From Pseudomonadota bacterium (GTDB taxonomy: Bacteria > Pseudomonadota > Alphaproteobacteria > SHVZ01): a DNA stretch of 64,000 bases. The translations under genes and the position numbers were made by a program. Positions 25,906 through 35,100 of the stretch are shown in pieces; the stretch's first letter is position 1; every line of letters starts with the position of its first letter. The stretch is from the NCBI GenBank assembly GCA_016195085.1, contig JACQAG010000024.1, positions 1 to 64,000 of the forward strand. The letters run 5' to 3'. The notes beneath the pieces were generated by a model, which was not told the DNA's origin, made no database searches, and saw only the letters and a list, made by a program, of their open reading frames with translations.

Positions 25906-26268
25906 TCACGGCTTCACCGTGAAGGCGTAATTGCCCTCGGTGCGATGCGTATCCACCGATACGACGTGCCAGCGCACCTTGTAGGTACCGGGAGCGATGT
26001 CCGTGAGGCTCGCCAGCATCTGCTTCGTATCCTTGGCAGCGAGATGCGCATCGCCCTTGTCGACGCGGCTGCCGGCGCCGTCCAGAACCTCGAGACCGGA
26101 CAAGCCCGGCTCGAGCTGCTGGGTGAACCAGAGGCTCACCTCCTTCGGGGCGGTGCTGACGGTGCTGCCGGCAGGCGGCAGCGCCCGTTGCAGATGGGCA
26201 TGCGCCCAGGCGGTTGCGGTGAGCGCCATGGCGAGCATGACCACGGCGAGAAAGGTCGATTTGCGCAT
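25906..26268 (-). CDS. CopC-domain periplasmic copper-binding protein
   Basis: 120 residues from ATG 26268; upstream in-frame codons only translate the hairpin repeat. Signal peptide ends at AWAHAH, so the mature protein begins with a histidine as in CopC and LPMO-like copper sites (H-x-H). It has the SVDTHRTEGNYAFTV C-terminal strand typical of the CopC/YobA family. 34 bases upstream of the CopD fusion; together they form a CopC-CopD copper uptake pair. Confidence 0.9.
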   Translation of the reverse strand: MRKSTFLAVVMLAMALTATAWAHAHLQRALPPAGSTVSTAPKEVSLWFTQQLEPGLSGLEVLDGAGSRVDKGDAHLAAKDTKQMLASLTDIAPGTYKVRWHVVSVDTHRTEGNYAFTVKP

Positions 26269-26317
26269 GAGAGGCGGCTCCGTCGAGTAGCTGATCCGGT
26301 CGGGGCTGTTGCCCCGG

Positions 26318-26362
26318 GGAGGGTCGGGGCGGGGGTAGTCCCCACCCCCTCCCCGACCCTCC
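26318..26362. repeat. Long GC-rich hairpin (family C type)
   Basis: Perfect 12-bp arms GGAGGGTCGGGG (26318-26329) and CCCCGACCCTCC (26351-26362), with more G/C pairing inside. It lies between the DUF2946 and CopC genes, where it could act as an attenuator or transcript-end stabiliser for the minus-strand operon. No T-run follows. Confidence 0.7.
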
Positions 26363-26371
26363 AACTGGCAA

Positions 26372-26788
26372 TCAGGCGCTCGGCGGCGGTGCCCGCGAGG
26401 CATAGGCACTCAGGCGGGAGAGAATCGGATGACGGTCGTCAGGATCGAGCCACGCGATCGCGAGCGCGACCGGCAGACCGAGCGTCCGCGGCGCTGCCAG
26501 TGACAGGGCTGCGCCGACGGAGGAGCACTGCAGACATTGGTCATGCAGGTGCTTGAGGGGGGGCGTGCCGCCGGTATCGGTCTTGCCGTGCTCTCCCGGT
26601 CCTTCCCCAGGGGCAAGGCAGAGCACGGCCGCCGCATCCGCTGGTCCTCCAGGGACGACCGACGCCAAGAGCGCCAAGGGACCCGAGAGCCAGGACTGCA
26701 GCAGCAACGCCGATAACGCCGCCGCGGCCACGGATCGCGACATCCACGACCATAGGGAACGGGAGGGCCTCAAGCGCTTGTCTCGCAC
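26372..26788 (-). CDS. DUF2946-family protein
   Basis: 138 residues: an N-terminal helix (about 18-40), a middle region with HDQCLQCSSVG (a CxxC that could bind metal), and a hydrophobic stretch. DUF2946 genes often neighbour copper and TonB uptake genes, in agreement with the CopC gene downstream. The biochemical role is not known. Confidence 0.72.
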   Translation of the reverse strand: MRDKRLRPSRSLWSWMSRSVAAAALSALLLQSWLSGPLALLASVVPGGPADAAAVLCLAPGEGPGEHGKTDTGGTPPLKHLHDQCLQCSSVGAALSLAAPRTLGLPVALAIAWLDPDDRHPILSRLSAYASRAPPPSA

Positions 26789-26869
26789 GGGGGCGAGTCT
26801 ATCCCGGCATCACCATGCGGGGCCAGCCTCGCCCGCTCACGATGCGGGCGATGGCGGGCGCGCGCGCCG

Positions 26870-28117
26870 TCACGATGCCGCGACGATGCCGAGCGGCTGA
26901 TAGGTGATCGTCGGAAATACCGCGGCGATGTTGGGATTGCCTTGGCGGCGCACCAGGATTTCGGCGAGCACCTGCCGGTAGTCGGTGGTGATCGCAAGAT
27001 CCAGGCGCTGGTCCAGCTGATTCGCCGCCAAGCCCGGCCAGGTGCCGTAGATCCGTCCGCCATTGACCGGCCCGCCGAGGGCCAGCATGACCGAGCCATG
27101 GCCATGGTCGGTGCCGCGATTGGCATTCTCGGCCACGCGCCGTCCGAACTCGGTCATCGCCACCACGGTCAGCCGCGATTGATAGGAGGCAAGGTCGGCC
27201 CAGAACGCCGACAGCGCTTGCGAGAGCTGACCGATCTGGCTCTGCAGGTGGATGGCCTGGTCGTCGTGGGTGTCCCAATTGTTGAATTCGACGGTGGCGA
27301 GCTTGAGGCCGACATCGAGCTTGACCAGCTCGGCCACCGTCTTCAGCCCATCGGCGAGCTCGCCGCGGCCATAATCCACACCGGGAGCGGGGTGGTAAGT
27401 GTCGATCGCACCGGCGGCATTCTTGGGCGCGCGGTCATAGACCGCACCCAAGGCGGCGATCGCATGGCTGCCGACCGCGGCGTAGTCGCTGGTGCCGGCG
27501 CAGAGCTGCTGCAGCACGCCGCGGTTGGCGTCGTCGTCCTCGAGGAAGAAGTCCTGAACCGCGGGGATGGCGACGGCGCTGGTGTTGCGGAGCAGCGAGA
27601 TCGGCAGGCTGTCATGGGCGGCCATGACCGGCACGGCACCCGAGCCGATGCCGGTGACGGCCAGATGTCGGGTGATCCAGCCGTCGATCAGCTCCGCCTC
27701 GCCGTCGCCATAGCCGCGTTCCATCAGGTCCTGGGACTTGAAGTGGCTGCGGCTGGCGCTGGGGAGACCGCAGGCGTGCACGATGGCGAGGCGGCCCTGG
27801 TCGTAGAGCGCCTTCAAGCCGGCTGCCCAGGGGTGGAGGCGGAAGTCGACCCCGGCCGGCCCGCCGGCGAGCGCCAGGCCGGCATTGGCGCCGGAGGCGG
27901 GTACGGCCAAGGTCGGGCGCGCGGCGATATAATTGGCGTCGTTCACCGGGGCCACCAGGCTCAAGCCATCGGCGCCGCCGCGCAGGAACAGCACGACAAG
28001 GATGTCGCCGGCCGAAGCCGTATCGGCGAACGCCACCTGGAGACCCGGCCGCAGCATGAGACCAGCGGCGCTTGCGGCTCCGGTTGCCAAGAGACGACGG
28101 CGCGAGATCATCGGCAT
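26870..28117 (-). CDS. DUF1501-family secreted protein (twin-arginine signal)
   Basis: 415 residues. The N-terminus SRRRLLATG is a twin-arginine export signal. The body is the DUF1501 (sulfatase/phosphatase-like fold) family: VVLFLRGGADGLSLVAP, a DTHDDQ motif, VVAMTEFGRRVAENANRGTD and DHGHGSVMLALGGPV. The last histidines and aspartates fit metal ligands of the alkaline-phosphatase superfamily. It is 12 bases downstream of the DUF1800 gene; the two families are nearly always adjacent, and their substrate is unknown. Confidence 0.88.
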   Translation of the reverse strand: MPMISRRRLLATGAASAAGLMLRPGLQVAFADTASAGDILVVLFLRGGADGLSLVAPVNDANYIAARPTLAVPASGANAGLALAGGPAGVDFRLHPWAAGLKALYDQGRLAIVHACGLPSASRSHFKSQDLMERGYGDGEAELIDGWITRHLAVTGIGSGAVPVMAAHDSLPISLLRNTSAVAIPAVQDFFLEDDDANRGVLQQLCAGTSDYAAVGSHAIAALGAVYDRAPKNAAGAIDTYHPAPGVDYGRGELADGLKTVAELVKLDVGLKLATVEFNNWDTHDDQAIHLQSQIGQLSQALSAFWADLASYQSRLTVVAMTEFGRRVAENANRGTDHGHGSVMLALGGPVNGGRIYGTWPGLAANQLDQRLDLAITTDYRQVLAEILVRRQGNPNIAAVFPTITYQPLGIVAAS

Positions 28118-28129
28118 GGCTCCCGGCTC

Positions 28130-29689
28130 CTAGCGATTGACGAATTCGGGCGTGGTGGCGATCAGCGCCACCAGCCGACGCAGCGCCGCTTCGAAAGCGC
28201 TCGCCCTCCCGCCGATGGCGGGACCGATGCCGTCGGCGCTCATGGCGTCGCTCAGAAGCGCGGCGTAGCTCGACGCCGAGAGGTTGCCGCCCAGCATGGC
28301 CTGGCTCCAAAAGGCGAGGATGCTGTCGACCGTGTTGGTGCCGGCCGGGAGCTGCGAGGCGAGCACCGCCTGGCCCCCGAGGATCGTGGTGCCGAACATG
28401 CCGAGAAGCAGGTTCCAGGTCCGCAGCGTCGTGTCGGTGGTGAGCCAATGGGCGTTGGTGTCGGGCAATCCGTCCGGCGTCGGCCAGGAGAACATGCGGT
28501 AGCCCGTGCTCTCGAGACCGCCCATCAGGTTCCAGCTCGGCGTCGCCACGGCGCCGACGGCGCGGAGGAACCCGACCAGCAGCTCGAACGGCCGGCGCAG
28601 CTTGATGCCTGGATTCTGCAGGAACTCCGGGGCATTGAGGATGGTGCGCAGCACCTGGGCGATCTGGTCGGGCGCGGTGCTGTTGGCGAGCCAGGTGGCG
28701 ACCGCCTTGTCCACCAATGATTGCGGCGCGTTCTCGCCGTAGAGGCGCTGGCAGAGCTTGCCGCAGACGAACGCCGCGGTCTTTGGGTGGTAGGCGGCGA
28801 GATCGAAGACCTTGCGCCCGGCGGCGAGATCGGCAGTGAAGCTGGCGAGGTCGATGCCCAGGACCCTGGCCGCGGCGCGACTGTGATATCGCGGAACATA
28901 GAGGAAGGATCCATTGGCCGGATCGATAGTCCAGCCCGACAGCGCCTTCGCCGCGCCGAACACGTCGTCATCGATGAAGCCGATGGGCTCGCCCGTGGGC
29001 AAGAGCGGCACCTGGTCCCAGCTGGCGTATTGGTGGTCGTAATAGTTCGGGCGGCCGAGCGTGTGCAGCTCCAGGAGCTCGCGTGCGTAGTTCTCGTTGG
29101 GGTGGCTGGCGCGGCTCGACTGGTTGTTGAGGAAGAACATCATCGCCGTGCTGGTGCCGACCGCCTCCAGAAGCTGGCGAAAATTGCCGAGGGCGTTGGC
29201 GCGGATCACGTCGCGATCATAGGCGGGCCAGGTCGCCATGATCTCGGTATCGGCGAAGGCATCGACGCTGAAATGCGTGTGCCAGAACTCGCACAGCATC
29301 TCCCTGAGCTGGTAGGAGCTGTGAACCGCACGGATCCAGGTGGCAACGCGGACCTCTTCGGTGGCCCGCATGACTTCCGACCAGGGCGTGGTAACGGCCT
29401 GGAAGCCGAGATGCAGCTGCCAGAGATCGGCAAGCGGCTTGCCCAAGGTATTGAGCGGACGATTCTCGCGCACGGCCGGCCAATTCGCGCCCGCCGGATA
29501 GCCGATCGGAAAGCGAGCGGCGGCGAGCATCGCCTGGGTCAGCGGATCGTCGCCCGGCGGCGCCGCCAGCTGCTCGTCCACATAGGCCGCGAGGCCGATC
29601 CGCTGCATCCGCGCGACGTCCGCCGGCAGGGGACCGTAGCTCATGCGCGAGAGAGCAATCCATTCCGGCGCAGCGTTGGCGATGGTCAT
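28130..29689 (-). CDS. DUF1800-family protein
   Basis: 519 residues from ATG 29689, chosen because GGAG precedes it by 6 bases; ATG 29770 upstream is less likely because it would put the CRP-like site inside the gene. DUF1800 landmarks: LSRMSYGP, AAYVDEQLA, MLCEFWHTHFSVD, MMFFLNNQSSRASHPNENYA, ARELLELHTLG, PKTAAFVCGKLCQRL. Function unknown; co-occurs with the exported DUF1501 protein. A perfect TGTGA-N6-TCACA site lies 67 bases upstream, suggesting control by a CRP-type regulator. Confidence 0.88.
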   Translation of the reverse strand: MTIANAAPEWIALSRMSYGPLPADVARMQRIGLAAYVDEQLAAPPGDDPLTQAMLAAARFPIGYPAGANWPAVRENRPLNTLGKPLADLWQLHLGFQAVTTPWSEVMRATEEVRVATWIRAVHSSYQLREMLCEFWHTHFSVDAFADTEIMATWPAYDRDVIRANALGNFRQLLEAVGTSTAMMFFLNNQSSRASHPNENYARELLELHTLGRPNYYDHQYASWDQVPLLPTGEPIGFIDDDVFGAAKALSGWTIDPANGSFLYVPRYHSRAAARVLGIDLASFTADLAAGRKVFDLAAYHPKTAAFVCGKLCQRLYGENAPQSLVDKAVATWLANSTAPDQIAQVLRTILNAPEFLQNPGIKLRRPFELLVGFLRAVGAVATPSWNLMGGLESTGYRMFSWPTPDGLPDTNAHWLTTDTTLRTWNLLLGMFGTTILGGQAVLASQLPAGTNTVDSILAFWSQAMLGGNLSASSYAALLSDAMSADGIGPAIGGRASAFEAALRRLVALIATTPEFVNR

Positions 29690-29755
29690 TCTCGGCTCCG
29701 GTCGGTGCGCGAAGCGATACGCAAATACATTGTGGCCCGAAAGTCGTTTCTGAAC

Positions 29756-29771
29756 TGTGACCGCGGTCACA
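29756..29771. promoter_or_regulatory. Perfect CRP-type site upstream of the DUF1800/DUF1501 operon
   Basis: TGTGACCGCGGTCACA is an exact match to TGTGA-N6-TCACA, embedded in an 18-base perfect palindrome (29755-29772). It is 67 bases before the DUF1800 start codon, a usual distance for activator or repressor binding. The sequence is seen directly; the regulator is inferred. Confidence 0.7.
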
Positions 29772-29942
29772 GGACGCGCTTTGTTTATCGAGGGATCAAA
29801 TTAAACAGAAGATAAACGCCCCTGAATTCTTTCGATTACACGCGAATTTTCTTGGGATTGCTTCGCAGCACACCATGCAAGCAGCTCAAGCATGATATCA
29901 TAAAATTTTAGGCAAATGCACAGCAAAGCGTCGGGCGACGCC

Positions 29943-29994
29943 CTAGTGGGATGATTCCGAAGTTCGTCCACGAACTTCGGAATCATCCCACTAG
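29943..29994. repeat. Palindromic element A, second copy
   Basis: Perfect 24-bp arms 29943-29966 and 29971-29994, loop TCCA, CTAG at both ends. Compared with the copy at 1316-1367 it carries a compensated base change (GTGTGATG becomes GTGGGATG in one arm and the complementary change in the other). The adjacent region 29773-29942 is AT-rich and holds no gene I can support; a short minus-strand frame there only reads through the palindrome. Confidence 0.85.
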
Positions 29995-30020
29995 ATTCAA
30001 TTGATTGGTGGCCCGCTTAT

Positions 30021-30059
30021 CCCTGAAATTCGCTGACGAATTTCAGGGGCGGGACACTA
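30021..30059. repeat. Palindromic element B, second copy with decayed left arm
   Basis: Inner arms CCCTGAAATTCG (30021-30032) and CGAATTTCAGGG (30037-30048), loop CTGA, followed by the intact outer arm GGCGGGACACTA to 30059. The matching outer left arm is degenerate. It is joined to element A by ATTCAATTGAT (29995-30005), the exact reverse complement of the spacer at 1305-1315, so the whole composite is inverted relative to the first copy. Confidence 0.8.
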
Positions 30060-30105
30060 AATCGCCATGGCGTCAACGCCTAATGCGAAACGCTGGAGCG
30101 GGCGC

Positions 30106-31635
30106 TCACTGCCACTTCATGTCGAAGGCGAAGAACGACTCGTTGGGCGTGGGCTGCCAGAGGAACTCCTTGCGCGCGGCGTAGATCGCGACGTTCTGGT
30201 AGAGGCCGATCCCCGGCACGTCGCGCTCGAGCAGCTCGAAGGCCTTGCGATAGTTCGCCAAGCGTTTCTGCTCGTCCAAGGTGCTGCGCGCCGCATCGAC
30301 CACAATGTCGAACTCCGGATTCTTGTATTTCGACCAGATGCTGTCGCTGCGGAACAAGGGATAGATGACGCCGTCGGCATCCTGGCAGGCGCAGGACCAA
30401 TTGCCCGTCGACATGTTGCCGGCGTCCTCCGGATTGCCTTGCCGTCGCTTGAGGAAGGTCGGCTGGTCCGTGGACGAGATCCGAACCTTGAGGCCGACCT
30501 CTCCCAGCATCTGCTGGATCGCCTGCACCACCCGCTGGTCGTAAACCGGGGAGGTGATGAAGACGAGCTCGGCATTCTCCTGCTTCGCTTCCTTCAGGAG
30601 CGCCTTGGCCTTGGCCGGATCGTGGGGATACCCCTGGAAGCCGTCGATATAGCCGAAATTGGCCGGGGTCAGCACGATGTTGACCATCTTGCCATAGCCG
30701 GCCAACAGCGCCTCGATGATGAGCTTGCGGTCGACGGCATAGGCGATCGCCTGGCGCACCCGCACATCGGCCGTCGGGCCCCAGAGCGCGTTCAAGAACA
30801 TGTAGCCGATGCGCTCGGTCGGCACCGACAGGATCTTGAGGTTGGCATCGCCGACGATCGGCTGAGTGTCGTCGGGGTTTAGGCCGCGGATCACGTCGGC
30901 CTTGCCGGTTCTGAGATCGGCGACCCGGGTCGCTGCGTCCGGCACGCCGCGAAACTCGACATGCTCGAAGGGTGCCTTGCCCCGCCAGTAGGCGGGATTG
31001 GCCTCGAGCGTCACCTTGACGCCGCGCTGCCAGGAGGCCAAGCGGTAGGGCCCGCTGCCGAGCGGCTGCTGGTTGAACTCGACGTCGCCCAGCTTCTTGA
31101 CCGCGGTCTCCGGCACGATGCTGAGCTTGACGAGCTGGCCCAAGAGTGCGGGATAGGGCGAGGAGGTGGTGACCCTGACGACGCCCGGTGCCGTTATCTT
31201 CGCATCGACGATGGTGTTGAACTGGCTGAGCTGCGGGCTCTTGAAGGCGGGATTGGTGATGCGTTTGACGCTGAACACCACGTCTTCCGGCTTCAGGGCC
31301 GAGCCGTCGTGAAAGACCACGTCGCTCCGGATCTCGAAATCGATCTCGGTATCGCTGGCGTAGCGCCACGATTTGGCGATCTGCGGCTGGATCTTGCCCT
31401 GGGCGTCGCGGGTCAGGAGATTGTCGAAAATGTTGCGGTAGACGGTGTAGCTGTCGGTGTCCCACTGCACCTGCGGGTCGAGCGAGGCCGGATCGCCCTG
31501 CAGGCCCACGGCCAAGGTGTCTTTGCCGGCGGCGAGAGAAGGTGCCCCCGCCAGCGCCAGACCGGCGGCGAGCGCGCTCATCATCGCCATCCGCCCGCCT
31601 CGCCTTGGCGACCGTCCGAGATCCGTCTCAACCAT
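30106..31635 (-). CDS. ABC transporter substrate-binding protein, peptide/opine type (SBP_bac_5)
   Basis: 509 residues; ATG 31635 is preceded by AGGGGAGAGG. Signal peptide about 1-35 (ends SLAAGK). Family-5 motifs: LAVGLQGDPASLDPQVQWD, a VFHDGSALKPEDVVFSVKR segment, PYPALLGQL, GSGPYRLASWQRG and VRQAIAYAVDRK. These proteins bind di- or oligopeptides, opines, nickel or glycosides. No permease or ATPase gene lies nearby, so this is an orphan binding protein. Confidence 0.9.
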   Translation of the reverse strand: MVETDLGRSPRRGGRMAMMSALAAGLALAGAPSLAAGKDTLAVGLQGDPASLDPQVQWDTDSYTVYRNIFDNLLTRDAQGKIQPQIAKSWRYASDTEIDFEIRSDVVFHDGSALKPEDVVFSVKRITNPAFKSPQLSQFNTIVDAKITAPGVVRVTTSSPYPALLGQLVKLSIVPETAVKKLGDVEFNQQPLGSGPYRLASWQRGVKVTLEANPAYWRGKAPFEHVEFRGVPDAATRVADLRTGKADVIRGLNPDDTQPIVGDANLKILSVPTERIGYMFLNALWGPTADVRVRQAIAYAVDRKLIIEALLAGYGKMVNIVLTPANFGYIDGFQGYPHDPAKAKALLKEAKQENAELVFITSPVYDQRVVQAIQQMLGEVGLKVRISSTDQPTFLKRRQGNPEDAGNMSTGNWSCACQDADGVIYPLFRSDSIWSKYKNPEFDIVVDAARSTLDEQKRLANYRKAFELLERDVPGIGLYQNVAIYAARKEFLWQPTPNESFFAFDMKWQ

Positions 31636-31789
31636 TGGGCCTCTCCCCTTTTATAGCCGCCCCCGACTTGGCTCGAAGCTTAGCATAGGCACGGTCGATG
31701 CCACGGTCCGCCAGCTTCTTCCGCGACGAGGCGGCATTGCTTCTTATATTATTGCCCAGATGGAGCCAGCGGACGAAGGGCCGAGACCC

Positions 31790-32026
31790 ATGGCCGAGCG
31801 ACCAGAGAGCTACGAACCCGGGGCGGTGGTCTGGCGGACCCCCGAGGGCGAGCCCGTCTCTTGCGTGGAAAAGATCAAGGTCCTGAACCAGGACTTCGAG
31901 GAGCTGAGGCAGCTCGCCCAGGACGCGCTCGAAGACGCCATCCTCATGGGCTGCGACGAGCGCCAGGTCCGCGCCGAGCTCGCCCGCCTCATCGCCTCGC
32001 TGCACAATCCCTACAATAAGGGCTGA
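31790..32026 (+). CDS. Small conserved hypothetical protein
   Basis: 78 residues, cytosolic, acidic. ATG 31790 has GAAGGG upstream; ATG 31760 would add ten residues without a ribosome-binding site. The C-terminal two-thirds is an amphipathic helix pair (QDFEELRQLAQDALEDAILM and RQVRAELARLIASLHNPY), resembling small alphaproteobacterial helical proteins of unknown role. Third-position GC is high, which supports coding. Just upstream of the CRP-type site of the CHAT operon. Confidence 0.6.
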   Translation: MAERPESYEPGAVVWRTPEGEPVSCVEKIKVLNQDFEELRQLAQDALEDAILMGCDERQVRAELARLIASLHNPYNKG

Positions 32027-32055
32027 GGCGGCCAGAGCTGCCCGGCGGCTCGCTT

Positions 32056-32071
32056 TGTGACGGCCCTCACA
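32056..32071. promoter_or_regulatory. Perfect CRP-type site upstream of the CHAT-cyclase operon
   Basis: TGTGACGGCCCTCACA, an exact TGTGA-N6-TCACA, lies 81 bases before ATG 32153. This is one of only two perfect matches I found in the window, the other being at 29756. It argues against GTG 32057 as the real start of the CHAT gene, since that codon lies inside the site. Confidence 0.7.
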
Positions 32072-32152
32072 GCCGCGCTCGGCGAAACGGCGCAGGAATG
32101 CAACCGACTGGGGCTTACCCGACCCCTGGTCGAGTGCGTCCGCACTCATATC

Positions 32153-35100
32153 ATGGTACGGTTTCGGCCGTACCTGCCTCAGGGCTTGGCCGAGCGGGGG
32201 GCATGCGTGCTGAAGCAGCCTGACGACCGTGCCGAATTCGGCCGACGCTTGCGGTGCCCGCTTTCGCGGCTGCCAGCGCTGAGCCTCGCGATCGCGCTGA
32301 CTTCCATCACCGTCGCCCTCCTCCCCCTGCGGGAGGCGGACGCCCAGAGCGGGACCGCTGCCCCGTTGCAGCGCCAGGAGACCGAGGCGTCGCCCGACCA
32401 GCTCTTGGACGAGGCCTTTACCGCCAATCCGGAGCGCCTGGCTCAGGCGAAAGCCAAGGCGGCCGAGCCGCCGCCGCAGACCAACGATGCCGAGCGGCTG
32501 GCGCAGTTCTATCGCAATCGCGGCGTCGCCGCCCAGATCGCCAGCCTGCCGCAGCAGGCGATCGAGGATTTTCGGCGCGCCGCCGAGCTCGCCCGCCAGG
32601 CTCCGAGCGTCGACCGCGGCGAGATCCTGTGGCACCTTGCCACGGTCCTCGGCGGCATCCAGCGCACGCTGCCGGCCATCAATTTCCTCCGCGAGGCGAT
32701 CGAGGCGACACCGCAGAACCGCCGCGGCAGGGTCATCGGCTGGTATTCTCAGCTCGCCGGTTTTCAAGGCAGCATCGGCAATCTCCCGGCGGCCGAGCGA
32801 TCGGTGGCGCAATGCCAGGAGCAGTATCAGCAGCTGATCAACAGCCCGCGCCGTAATTTCAGCGAGCAGCTGCGCTTAACCTGGCATGTGCAGGTGCTGC
32901 GCGCCGAAGCTGCGTTGTGGCAGGCCAGGGGCCGCCAGGTGAAGGCGGAACCCCTGCTCCGCGAGGCGCTCGAGGAAGCGCAGAAGCTGCCGAACGGCGG
33001 TGGCGTCATGCAGGCCCTCCATGCCACCCTCTCGCGCAATCTGATGGTCCGCGGACGGCTCGGCGAGGCGGAGAACGAGGCGCGGTTGGCGCTCGCGCAA
33101 GCGCAGCGGGCCGGCGGTGCCGGCGGCATGCAGGCCAGTCACGCGCTGCTTGGCCTGGCCGTTGTGCTGATGGAAGAGGGCCGGGTGGTCGAGTCAGAGA
33201 CCTTGATCCGCAAGAGCATCGAAATCTTCAAAAGCGTCGGCTTGCAGGCGAATGGCGGAGTTCGATTCCCTCTTGCCCATGCGCTCGCCGCGCAAGGCCG
33301 CTGGCGGGAGGCCTATGACGAATTCGAGGTGGCGCGGAAGAGCTTCGCCCAGATCCCGCAGCAGTTCGAGCTGAAGGTCCGGCAGGATGTCACCTATCCC
33401 TTGGTGCTGCTGAAGTCGGGTCACGGCCCGGAAGCGGTTGAACGTCTGGCGGCGATGGCGGACACCGCGACGAAGCGCTTCGGGGAGAGGCATTACGCCG
33501 TAGCCGCCCTCCCGAGCGGTCTCTACGCCGTGGCGCTGGCGGAGACCGGTTCCACCGACAGGGCGCTCGCCGAATTCCAATCCTCGGTGCCGTTCCTCCT
33601 GCAGCGCTCGCGCGAGGCGAACGATGAGGAGGATTCGGCGGCCGGCCGCGAGCAGCGCGTGCGTCTTGTACTGGAATCCTACATCTCCCTGCTGGCGGAC
33701 CTGGCGGCTTCGGGCAAGTCCCTGCCCAACCTCGACCCGGCGGCCGAAGCCTTCCGGCTGGCCGAGGCCGCGCGCGGCCAGAGCGTCGTGCGCGCGCTCG
33801 CTGCCTCCTCGGCGCGGGCCGCGGCGGCGACACCTGAGCTCGCCGAGATCGCCCGGCGCGAGCAAGACGCCCAGCTGCAGCTCTCGGCCTTGAACGGGCT
33901 CCTGGCCAACGCCATCAGCGCCCGGGCCGAGGATCAAGATGAGAACGCGATCAAGACGCTCCGCGTCGAGATCGATCAGCTCCGCGACGAGCGGGCGAAG
34001 ATCGCCGGCGAGATCGAGCGCCGCTTCCCCGACTATGCCAATCTGATCAATCCAAAGCCCGCGAGCTTGGCCGACGCGCGCTCGAAGCTGCAGCCCGGCG
34101 AGGCCTTGCTCGCTTTCTATGTGGGCGAGCGCAGGACCTACGTCTGGGCGGTGTCTCCGTCGGGAGCGCATTTCAATGCGGCCCAGATCACGCGCGACGA
34201 TCTCACCCGGCAGGTGGCGGCGCTGCGCCAGGCCCTCGACCCCAACGCCCAGAGTCTCGATGACGTCCCGGCCTTCGATGTGGCGGCGGCCCAGCGCCTC
34301 TATGCCACGCTGATCCAGCCGACCGAGCCCGCCTGGGGCGAGGCGAAGAGCCTGCTGATGGTGCCGCACGGACCCTTGGGCCAGCTGCCGCTGGGCTTGC
34401 TGCCGACCACACCGGCCAGTCTGGAGAAGACCGGCCTCGCCTTCGCCGGCTATGCCAAGGTGCCTTGGTTGCTGCGCCGGGTGGCGGTGAGCCAGCTGCC
34501 TTCGGTCGCCTCCTTCTTGACCCTCCGCGCGCTCCCCGCCGGGCGCGGCGATCGTCGGCCCTTCGTCGGGTTCGGCGATCCCTGGTTCAGCCTTGCCCAG
34601 GCCGAGGAGGCGAAGGCGGCGATGAAGACCGAAGCCGCCCCGCTCACCACCCGCGGCGTTCGCTTGAAGCTGCGCAGCGCCCCCAGGGGTGCGGACATCG
34701 CCGCCGAGATGGCCCAGCTGCCGCGCCTGCCCGACACCGCCGAGGAGGTGCAGGGCGTGGCCCAAGCGCTCAAGGCCGATGCCGCCCATGAGGTGTTCCT
34801 CGGCGCCGCCGCCAGCAGGCAAACCGTCACCGGGCTCAAGCTCGCCAGCTGGCGCATCGTCATGTTCGCAACCCACGGCCTGGTGCCCGGCGACCTCACC
34901 GGCTTGACCCAGCCGGCGCTGGCCTTGAGCGCCCCGGAGGTGACCGGCGATGCCGGCACCGGCCTCTTGACCACCGAGGACATCCTGGCGCTCAAGCTCG
35001 ACGCCGATTGGGTCATCCTTTCGGCCTGCAATACGGCGGCCGGCCAGGGGGCGGGGGCCGAGGCGATCTCGGGTCTGGGGCGCGCCTTCTTCTACGCCGG

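Noticed and set aside
26942-28720. A 592-codon plus-strand frame
   Set aside because: Antisense to DUF1501 and DUF1800, which have clear family motifs and good start sites.
29801-29986. A 61-codon minus-strand frame
   Set aside because: Its first residues are the translation of palindromic element A; no ribosome-binding site.
32057-32152. GTG 32057 as the start of the CHAT gene
   Set aside because: The codon is inside the CRP-type palindrome, there is no ribosome-binding site, and the signal peptide would lie more than 60 residues from the N-terminus.
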